Positions 22,021 through 28,533 of a stretch of 39,612 nt of DNA are shown one piece after another. The position numbers and the translations under genes are program-made. The stretch covers positions 1 through 39,612 of IMG/VR virus record IMGVR_UViG_3300027970_000889, one strand, 5' to 3'. The notes under the pieces were generated by a model. It was not told the DNA's origin. It worked only from the letters and a program-made list of their open reading frames with translations, and did no database searches. Positions within the stretch are counted from its first letter, which is position 1, and every line of letters starts with the position of its first letter. Source of the stretch: a virus.

Positions 22021-24738
22021 TTACCCGAAGCTGAATAAATCATCAAATGTACTATTCGTATCTGTACTACTACGAATATCCCAACCAAGTACTCCCAACA
22101 AGTTATCAATCTTTTCATCAACCAATGTTTGTTCCATTGCTTGGTCATCGAATGGTAACTCTGTGAACCATTTTGGTAATCGTAATTCGTCAACAGGATA
22201 TGCGATACTGGTAAAGCCTAATGGATTAGGTTTAAGTTTGCATACCACTACCTTCATACCATCAATAATCTTCTGACTATAGTTGTCGCTGTTTACTCTA
22301 CGCAAGTAGTTGTAGTTTAATGCCGCTCTTACGTGACCGGGCATATTTGCACGACCAGTACTGCTCTTAGCTTCTAAATCACCGTACATTGTAAGTTTGT
22401 TAACACCTTTAGGAGAACCTTTAGTCCAACTGTCTTGTGCAGTTAATACTCGTTTAAAGTCTTTGATAGCTTCAATGACCTCATCACGACCTTTACCTTC
22501 TTGCAGAATCATTTGCAATACATTCATTAAAAATTCTTGTATGTATTTAGGAGTATCAGCACGTTTCAAGTCAAGACCCATAGCTTTGATATCACCAAGC
22601 TTACCATCTTTATCTTTACGATTACCTTCTTTGTCAAAGATGTTAATAGCATAACGTTTCTTAACAATAAAGATAGCACGATCACCAATTAGTTCACGAC
22701 CAGCTTTAATGATTTCACCATTCTTACGAGGTGCGTGAAATGCCTTCTCCATAAATGATGGGAAACTTTCATTAGCTTGGTCTGCAATACTATCATACAA
22801 TCCGATACAGAGTTCTTTGTCCCATACTAACTCACCTTTATCAATCTGTGGCTTCAGTGTGGGATAAGCAGTGAAGTAACAACTATCAGTATCACCATAT
22901 ACAATTGCATTGCCTTCGTGTGAATACGTGCCCTCAACTGATTCGTTGATGGTACTCATCATATGACGAACAATTTGACGACCGCTTAGTGTAACACTTT
23001 GACCTATACGTTTATCATAGAACCTACAATGTTCATTCAACAATGCACCATACGCTGAATTCAATAAAATCTTACGAACAAGTTGTCGCTTATCCCAGTA
23101 TTCTCTATCTTCAGTCGTAGTTGCTTCTTTTAGATTCTTCTGCATTTCTTTACGGTCTGAGTACCAACGTGTTAGTAGACCAGGAACAACACCTTCTTTC
23201 TCATAAGTAAAGATTGTACCATTAGCACTTAGCATCCAGGGCTTATGACTATCAAATATCATCTTCCAGACTTCTGCCGCTGACATTTCTTCAGTACGAC
23301 CATCTTCAAAGTCAACTGTAAGCATAGTACCACGTTCTTGGTTCATAATCGCAGTATACTCTAATGCACCGAACAGATTCTCCCATAGTATGGCACCAGT
23401 CACATCATCGTCACCTTCTTTATAGCGTTTCTTCTCACTTGCTAGTCGAAGGCCCTTGTCTTTCATATACTGGTCTGTGATTGTCTGTCTGATTTGAGCA
23501 ACGATGGTCTCTCCACCCATGTTGAGGGCACGAATAACCGAGGGATAGAGCGAGTTAATGTCAACTGCCCCGACATATTCGTGCATTCCTCTTTTCGGCG
23601 TAGCAACAAAGGCACCTGCCGCTTGCTGGATTTCTTCTTCATTTTCAACCTTTCGTTTTTTATCTGGAACAACTAACCCACGTTCGTGAGCCTCATTAAA
23701 AATAGCCATCTCAATCATTGCTACTGAACCCATTACTGTTGGAAGCAGTACTGTGTTTTCGTGTGCAAGTTGATTAGCTAATTCTAAAAACTTAAGTTTG
23801 TTGTGAATCTTCACTAACAACATTGTATCTTGTCTATTGTATTCAATGAACTTTTTAAAGTCTTTGTTATACAGTTGGTCAAGCGTACCTTCATATTGTG
23901 TTTTGTTTTCACCGACTTCCATCTCACCGATAGAGTCAAGTTTATAACTGTGACGAGATTCATAGTTATACTTTTTGTACAACTGTAAATAGTCCAAGTG
24001 AATACGACCTACTAAGTCATAAGTTGTTTCACTCTTACCGAATCGTTCGTATTCTCTAGCTTTAGGAAGTTGACCCATCAAGCAAAACTTGCGTGTGTCA
24101 TCTTTACTCATCACTCTAGTAACACGATTGACCATATAGGGAATATCATAGCCCTCTGAGTTCCAGCCAGTCAATACATCTGCATCTTCAATGAGTTGAA
24201 AGAAAACATCAAACATTTCCTTCTCTGATTTGAATAGCATTGTGTTTTCAAATTCATTAGTGATTTCTTGGGCTGTTTCACTAGACATATGTTTAGGAGC
24301 AATCACTAGTGTAATGCATTGGTCTAGCCAATCTAAGTAACAACTGATAGCAGTTACAGGATTGAATGGATCGCTAGTAGGACTGAAACCCTTCTCAGGA
24401 TCAAAGTCTACCTCAATGTCAAAGAAGCAAGTATGAAGTTTAGGAGCATCAACTTTAAGATAGTTTTCACTTAGACAGCGAAAGACTACGTTAACATCAC
24501 TTTCAAATAATTTCTTACCTGAATGAATGCGTCTTTCTTTTTCAAACTCTTGTCGTTTTCGAGTACTGAAACGACTGACTGGATCGCCATAGATACTACG
24601 ATGTTTACCCTTAGGGTCAGGATAATACAATACATAGTTAGTGGGATATTCTTTGTATTGACGCTTGCCGTTATTATCCCGTTCTACTACGTAGATACGA
24701 TCCTCATCCCTGCTGTGAATAGCGTCAACGTAACTCAA
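22021..24738 (-). CDS. 43: Family B DNA polymerase (gp43 type)
   Basis: The replicative polymerase, 905 residues (T4 gp43 has 898). Proofreading motifs: FFDIEVDFD (105-113, Asp 107 and Glu 109), GWNSEGYDIPY (191-201) and YNRQDTMLL (300-308). Polymerase motifs: VDINSLYPSVIRALN (392-406), KILLNSAYGALLN (556-568) and YGDTDSCYF (614-622) with the metal-binding Asp 616 and 618. The C-terminus TFDDLFSFG looks like a clamp-binding peptide. All catalytic residues are intact. Overlaps dsbA by 4 bases and is probably transcribed from the dsbA promoter. Confidence 0.97.
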   Translation of the reverse strand: MSYVDAIHSRDEDRIYVVERDNNGKRQYKEYPTNYVLYYPDPKGKHRSIYGDPVSRFSTRKRQEFEKERRIHSGKKLFESDVNVVFRCLSENYLKVDAPKLHTCFFDIEVDFDPEKGFSPTSDPFNPVTAISCYLDWLDQCITLVIAPKHMSSETAQEITNEFENTMLFKSEKEMFDVFFQLIEDADVLTGWNSEGYDIPYMVNRVTRVMSKDDTRKFCLMGQLPKAREYERFGKSETTYDLVGRIHLDYLQLYKKYNYESRHSYKLDSIGEMEVGENKTQYEGTLDQLYNKDFKKFIEYNRQDTMLLVKIHNKLKFLELANQLAHENTVLLPTVMGSVAMIEMAIFNEAHERGLVVPDKKRKVENEEEIQQAAGAFVATPKRGMHEYVGAVDINSLYPSVIRALNMGGETIVAQIRQTITDQYMKDKGLRLASEKKRYKEGDDDVTGAILWENLFGALEYTAIMNQERGTMLTVDFEDGRTEEMSAAEVWKMIFDSHKPWMLSANGTIFTYEKEGVVPGLLTRWYSDRKEMQKNLKEATTTEDREYWDKRQLVRKILLNSAYGALLNEHCRFYDKRIGQSVTLSGRQIVRHMMSTINESVEGTYSHEGNAIVYGDTDSCYFTAYPTLKPQIDKGELVWDKELCIGLYDSIADQANESFPSFMEKAFHAPRKNGEIIKAGRELIGDRAIFIVKKRYAINIFDKEGNRKDKDGKLGDIKAMGLDLKRADTPKYIQEFLMNVLQMILQEGKGRDEVIEAIKDFKRVLTAQDSWTKGSPKGVNKLTMYGDLEAKSSTGRANMPGHVRAALNYNYLRRVNSDNYSQKIIDGMKVVVCKLKPNPLGFTSIAYPVDELRLPKWFTELPFDDQAMEQTLVDEKIDNLLGVLGWDIRSSTDTNSTFDDLFSFG

Positions 24739-25001
24739 AGTGTTTTGCCCACAGTTTCCAAGATAGTGTTGAGTTCATCGTGGTCTTTGTTAGTCTGACC
24801 GAGACTTGCCTTGTGAGCAATCTTAATTGCTTTCTTCAATGTAGAAGCCTTGATTTCAAGTTCTTCTGCAACTGCTTTAATAGTGTCGTTTAGTCCACCA
24901 TTCAATGTGTCAATTTCGTGTAGTACAGTCATACCCTCATTGACTAGTTGAGTTAGCTTAATCTTTGCTTCACCGTTAAAGGTTCTGTTATAATCTGACA
25001 T
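24735..25001 (-). CDS. dsbA: DsbA-type double-stranded DNA-binding late coactivator
   Basis: An 88-residue helical protein (T4 DsbA has 89). The segments LVNEGMTVLHEIDTLNGGLN, TIKAVAEELEIKASTLKKAI and ELNTILETVGKTL are typical of this family. T4 DsbA binds DNA and enhances late transcription; here it is directly upstream of the polymerase gene, with its own promoter and an AAGGAG site 6 bases before the ATG. GATAAATA-type late boxes elsewhere in the window would be its likely field of action. Confidence 0.85.
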   Translation of the reverse strand: MSDYNRTFNGEAKIKLTQLVNEGMTVLHEIDTLNGGLNDTIKAVAEELEIKASTLKKAIKIAHKASLGQTNKDHDELNTILETVGKTL

Positions 25002-25024
25002 AGGTTCTCCTTAAATAATTAGTT

Positions 25025-25053
25025 AGTATACTTGGCTTGCGTAGAGAAGTCAA
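25025..25053 (-). promoter_or_regulatory. Sigma-70 promoter of the dsbA-polymerase unit
   Basis: Minus strand TTGACT (25048-25053), 17-base spacer, TATACT (25025-25030). The -35 box contains the TGA stop of the tilS-like gene. Leader about 17 bases with AAGGAG at 25007-25012. Confidence 0.75.
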
Positions 25054-25646
25054 GTATTTTGCTTACCTTCGACAATCTTTTTGACCAAAGTATGTAAGCC
25101 TGGGTTGACTCGTAATGCGTGTGGCATCAATTCATTACGAATGTAATTACGGGTATAGCGTGAATTTTTGTTTGATTCATCTTCAATCCAAGGCACATTA
25201 TGGCTTTCGCACCAATAGATAAACTCTTGTTTGCGTGTAGTTAAAAATGGTCTGATTACATTGTTGCGTGTTAATGGAATGACTTTGGGTGTGCCGTGTA
25301 ATGCTGACCAAATATATGTTTCAACACAATCATCCAAATGATGACAAGTAATGACTGGACCAAGCTCACTTAAAAATTCATAGCGTTCTCTACGCCAGTA
25401 TTCTTCCTGTGATTCTTTGCTACCTTTTTGACTACGAGGTGATCCGTACAACATAGGAATATTGTTATCACCGCAATACCTAGAAACAAACTCACTGGCT
25501 TTTTCACCGTTTTGTGTTCTGTGATTAAAATGGGCAATCGTTACTTCGTGCTTGCGACTTAGAAAGTCAACTACTGCCATACTATCTACACCACCGCTAC
25601 ATGCGATTGTAATACTTTTGGGTAAGGGAACTGTTAGCTTAATCAT
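25050..25646 (-). CDS. tilS: TilS-like tRNA(Ile)-lysidine synthase, catalytic domain only
   Basis: An N-type ATP pyrophosphatase of 198 residues. TilS motifs: ACSGGVDSMAVVDF (15-28), AHFNHRTQNGE (38-48), CHHLDDCVET (101-110), then RPFLTTRKQEF, PWIEDESN and TRNYIRNELMP. TilS attaches lysine to C34 of tRNA-Ile(CAU), changing it to read AUA. Bacterial TilS has 320-430 residues; the C-terminal tRNA-binding domains are missing here. QueC was considered and rejected because the motifs after the P-loop are those of TilS. No tRNA gene is in the window. Its -10 box lies 6 bases before the ATG. Confidence 0.88.
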   Translation of the reverse strand: MIKLTVPLPKSITIACSGGVDSMAVVDFLSRKHEVTIAHFNHRTQNGEKASEFVSRYCGDNNIPMLYGSPRSQKGSKESQEEYWRRERYEFLSELGPVITCHHLDDCVETYIWSALHGTPKVIPLTRNNVIRPFLTTRKQEFIYWCESHNVPWIEDESNKNSRYTRNYIRNELMPHALRVNPGLHTLVKKIVEGKQNT

Positions 25647-25664
25647 CTATGCATTATAGCATAG
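25647..25664 (-). promoter_or_regulatory. Palindromic extended -10 before the tilS-like gene
   Basis: Minus strand CTATGCTATAATGCATAG: a TG-C-TATAAT extended -10 (TATAAT at 25653-25658) enclosed by CTATGC/GCATAG arms. No good -35 is present. A start here would again fall on or next to the ATG (25646). The CTATGCTATAAT core is shared with the queD promoter. Confidence 0.45.
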
Positions 25665-25691
25665 ATTAATCTTTATTGAAAGATATGACGG

Positions 25692-26633
25692 TCATTCATA
25701 TTTCCATAATATAGAACCATCTAACTCTATACTTTTTAATTTAAGATTGGTTATATTATTCCAATCTATTTCATCAATATTTTCTATGTCACCTATAGGA
25801 TATCGATTGAGTTTTTTATTTGAATTGATTACAAATTGTTGAAATTCAGGATCTTCTATTGTTTTTGTAAATACTTTATTAGGGTCAAATGTAATATTGG
25901 GAGTCATTAAATTGTTACCGCCAATATCATCATTACTAGGGTCATCTTCTTCAAACCAACATTTAAAATGATCCTTACCCAAAATATCATCAGTTATCCA
26001 AACATTATGATTATATGATTGTACGCTAAAATCAAATTCTTCAGTTATATATTCTACTGTCTCTGTTCCCCATATTGCCTCGTTATCTTCTAAATGACTA
26101 GTAGATGCGGCATGTAACCCATAATACATTTGGTTAGGAACTAGTTTGTTTATCCTAGATAATTTTGGATATGTTAATGTTTCTAGTAGATGTGAATTAT
26201 TGTTTAATTCATGTATTGCATGATGTATTTTATCTATTGGTGTGTCGGTAAATGTAGTAGAGGATACAAAGGGATTTAATAATTTTGCCAGTGATGTAAA
26301 GTGTCTATGCCACTTGTTTAAATGATGTTGAGTAAGATTACTATAATCAATTAATAAAGATTTAAGTTCTATTATTTCTGCACTATAATCAATTTGATAG
26401 TGTTTACCTAATAATATAAATGATTTAAGGATATTAAATATAAAAAATCTATAATTTACATTAGTAACAAGCTGTTGTGTTACATGATGTGGATGAAAAG
26501 ACCAATCTAAATGTGGGAGACGTTTTGAAGTACGTGTAACATAATCTTTCCAATTAGATACGAATGAATTATTCAATAATTTTATTTTTATATAAACATT
26601 TGTTTGGTCATTATTAAATTTATATATTAACAT
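25692..26633 (-). CDS. Hypothetical protein, 313 aa
   Basis: A 313-residue protein, visibly more AT-rich than its neighbours (many Asn, Ile, Lys). The start MLIYKFNNDQTNVYIKIKLL is strand-like; a His-rich middle (LTQHHLNKWHRHF, FHPHHV) follows, then an acidic stretch WFEEDDPSNDDIGG. I recognise no domain. It is two bases downstream of the metallopeptidase gene and carries no capsid-targeting signature. The composition suggests a later acquisition. Confidence 0.6.
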   Translation of the reverse strand: MLIYKFNNDQTNVYIKIKLLNNSFVSNWKDYVTRTSKRLPHLDWSFHPHHVTQQLVTNVNYRFFIFNILKSFILLGKHYQIDYSAEIIELKSLLIDYSNLTQHHLNKWHRHFTSLAKLLNPFVSSTTFTDTPIDKIHHAIHELNNNSHLLETLTYPKLSRINKLVPNQMYYGLHAASTSHLEDNEAIWGTETVEYITEEFDFSVQSYNHNVWITDDILGKDHFKCWFEEDDPSNDDIGGNNLMTPNITFDPNKVFTKTIEDPEFQQFVINSNKKLNRYPIGDIENIDEIDWNNITNLKLKSIELDGSILWKYE

Positions 26634-26635
26634 TT

Positions 26636-27208
26636 TTATTGAAAGATATGGTTATTTTTTTCTCCATAAATTTTGATATATTTTCCTGCAAGCATATCTG
26701 CCATTGCTTCAATTGGGCTACCGGGATAACTATCCCCGGGTTCAATCATATTTAGTTCACCTTGACGGACATGTACTAATTCATGGAATACTGTACGTAG
26801 TATATCTACAAGGTTACGATTTTTAGCATAGACCCAAATATTATCAGTACCCATTTGATGACCACCGGTATGATGATTAGTTTGAGCCTCTTCGGTATCC
26901 ATACTTAATTCAATAGATGGAGTAGATTTTAAATGTAATATTTTGGAGGCCCACTGAACAAACATATCAACTTCTCGTTGTAGTTCATTTTCACCAGCCT
27001 CATCTAGTTTATTTTTAATCCAACTGTCAGGGTTACGATGATATTTTTTGACAAATAAATCATGTAATGCTTTACCAGTAATTTTATGTTTACTAGCGAT
27101 TCTTCTCATTAGCCTGTCGATTGTATTATAGTCGTGCTTTTCTAAGCTAGGAAGTTTCTTTGCTAGCTCATTGGCAGGCGACTCTAATACAATCTGACTA
27201 AACCGCAT
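26636..27208 (-). CDS. HELVH zinc metallopeptidase-like protein, putative packaged protein
   Basis: A 190-residue protein. Residues 1-9 (MRFSQIVLE) fit the shared capsid-targeting signature. A helical domain with DYNTIDRLMRRIASKHKITG and LHDLFVKKY precedes LDE (68-70), a second candidate prohead-protease site. The zincin site is FHELVHVRQGE (141-151), with Glu 167 in PIEAMADMLAG as probable third ligand. This is the arrangement of compact gluzincin peptidases. It would be the second packaged peptidase in this window after the M48-like one at 6048-6725. Confidence 0.75.
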   Translation of the reverse strand: MRFSQIVLESPANELAKKLPSLEKHDYNTIDRLMRRIASKHKITGKALHDLFVKKYHRNPDSWIKNKLDEAGENELQREVDMFVQWASKILHLKSTPSIELSMDTEEAQTNHHTGGHQMGTDNIWVYAKNRNLVDILRTVFHELVHVRQGELNMIEPGDSYPGSPIEAMADMLAGKYIKIYGEKNNHIFQ

Positions 27209-27216
27209 TTAATATA

Positions 27217-27492
27217 TTATAGATATTCGTGATAGTCGTTAACAATTTCAGTACCATCGGTACGTTTAATCGTATGTATTAATTTTTGAGATACTAACCA
27301 TTCTGCATAATAATCAGAACCAATATCAGTGTGGTTACCAACACTGTCATTAGCAAGCCAATAATCATATTCTTCTTTAGTTTTGGTAGCTGATAACCAA
27401 TCGTTTAGTGGTAAAAATTTATCAACTTCGTATACAAATGTGTGCATTCTTCCTGCATCATCTGGAATTGGAGTAGTAAATGTTTTTGTCAT
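27217..27492 (-). CDS. Small hypothetical protein, 91 aa
   Basis: 91 residues, MTKTFTTPIPDDAGRMHTFV at the start, with YEVDKFLPLNDWL and YYAEWLVSQKLIHTI. Soluble, no motif. A GATAAATAC box lies 24 bases upstream and AAAGGAA between box and start, so it probably begins a late transcription unit that continues through the metallopeptidase gene. Confidence 0.65.
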   Translation of the reverse strand: MTKTFTTPIPDDAGRMHTFVYEVDKFLPLNDWLSATKTKEEYDYWLANDSVGNHTDIGSDYYAEWLVSQKLIHTIKRTDGTEIVNDYHEYL

Positions 27493-27515
27493 ATAAAAGT
27501 TCCTTTATTATACAT

Positions 27516-27524
27516 GTATTTATC
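27516..27524 (-). promoter_or_regulatory. Putative late promoter box GATAAATAC
   Basis: Minus-strand GATAAATAC, 24 bases before the 91-residue gene and 20 bases after the nuclease gene stop. Same sequence as at 15723-15731 and 36634-36642. Confidence 0.55.
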
Positions 27525-27543
27525 AAAAATCTCTAAAAGTAGT

Positions 27544-27990
27544 TTAATTACACCAACTTTGTTTGGCTTCTCCGTAGTATTCTCTTGCAAATCCGTTTTG
27601 TATTAGCATCATTCTTAAACTTTGTCCATCAAGTAATATATCACCTAATACACGACCACCGTATTTATCCCAATCAGCGATAGCTACTTGACGTTTTTGT
27701 GCTTTACTGATAGCATTCTTTGTAAATGCAGTAGCGGCTTGACCACGTTGGTCTTCGCTTGGGCACATTGCTCTATGACCTTTTTCAGGTGTATCAACAC
27801 CAAATACACGAATACTTAGTTCTTGTTTTAAAGGTGGAGGTAAGAATGTTGCTTGAAATGCAACAGTATCCCCATCAATAATCCTAGTGATAGGAAAATC
27901 ATAGATGTTCATTGGCTTTTGCTTTTGTGCAAATGCAACACTAGTTAATGTTAGAATTACTAATATTATTATTTTTTTCATTTTTATCAT
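27544..27990 (-). CDS. Staphylococcal-nuclease-type (thermonuclease) with Sec signal peptide
   Basis: A 148-residue SNase-fold nuclease. Residues 1-21 form a Sec signal (MIKMKKIIILVILT then FAQ). Then IIDGDTV (37-43) with Asp 41, IRVFGVDTPE (60-69) with Arg 61, Asp 66 and Glu 69, and GGRVLGD (111-117) with Arg 113, so the calcium-dependent active site is complete. The domain ends with AREYYG. It would be exported and degrade DNA or RNA outside the cytoplasm, perhaps competing DNA or host DNA at lysis. The start overlaps the upstream stop as ATGA. Confidence 0.9.
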   Translation of the reverse strand: MIKMKKIIILVILTLTSVAFAQKQKPMNIYDFPITRIIDGDTVAFQATFLPPPLKQELSIRVFGVDTPEKGHRAMCPSEDQRGQAATAFTKNAISKAQKRQVAIADWDKYGGRVLGDILLDGQSLRMMLIQNGFAREYYGEAKQSWCN

Positions 27991-28532
27991 ATTACCTTAC
28001 GATTCTTTACTCTTTCAATATCAATACCAAACGGTGTCTTGTTTGTTATTGATTTAACTATTTTCTCAGTAGCACCTTGGCCAGGCTTTAGTTCTGCGGC
28101 AACTATTTGAAAGATATATCTGTTCTTCTTTACACCCAAGAACTCACCTACTAACACTTGATAGTTAGGATAGTTGGGTGTTAAATCTACTTTAGGATTT
28201 TCTTGTTCTTCTAAATAAAATACATCCTCATCTGAGGATACTTGCAATGTAGGATGTGCGGTTAATACAACATATGCATTTTCACCATAATTATCTTTTT
28301 GCTTGGCTATAGCTACTCCTAAATCAGTAGTTTTAACTACAAAAGTAATATATGGCATTTTCATTAGTTCATGTCCACGTCTAGTTTCTAACTTATGTAA
28401 TACTCGAAGGACTTTTTCTATGGGAATGTTACGTTCAGAACCATCACTTCTATCATTAATAAAGTGTTTGCTCACAACTAAATACCCGTCTGCAAAAGGT
28501 ATTTCCTTATTAATAAACTCTGTTGCTCTCAT
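27987..28532 (-). CDS. Unknown protein with weak capsid-targeting-like start
   Basis: 181 residues. The start MRATEFINKE is clearly related to the shared signature, but the residue-9 Glu is Lys and Glu follows at 10, so it may not be cut. The segment SKHFINDRSDGSERNIPIEK and VLRVLHKLETRR, followed by a strand-rich part with FVVKTT and YVVLTAHP, recalls small RelE/colicin-D-like ribonuclease folds (His, Arg-rich helix, then sheet). I would not assign the family firmly. Flanked by the nuclease and the amidoligase-like gene. Confidence 0.6.
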   Translation of the reverse strand: MRATEFINKEIPFADGYLVVSKHFINDRSDGSERNIPIEKVLRVLHKLETRRGHELMKMPYITFVVKTTDLGVAIAKQKDNYGENAYVVLTAHPTLQVSSDEDVFYLEEQENPKVDLTPNYPNYQVLVGEFLGVKKNRYIFQIVAAELKPGQGATEKIVKSITNKTPFGIDIERVKNRKVI

Positions 28533-28533
28533 A

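Noticed and set aside
25050-25646. QueC to complete the preQ0 route
   Set aside because: The P-loop is shared by both families, but HHLDD, PWIEDESN and TRNYIRNELMP are TilS motifs, and the QueC cysteine cluster is absent.
27209-27244. TATAAT 7 bases before the HELVH metallopeptidase gene as a promoter
   Set aside because: The best -35 (TTGTTA, 18-base spacer) is poor and the box overlaps a stop codon in AT-rich DNA, so chance is likely.
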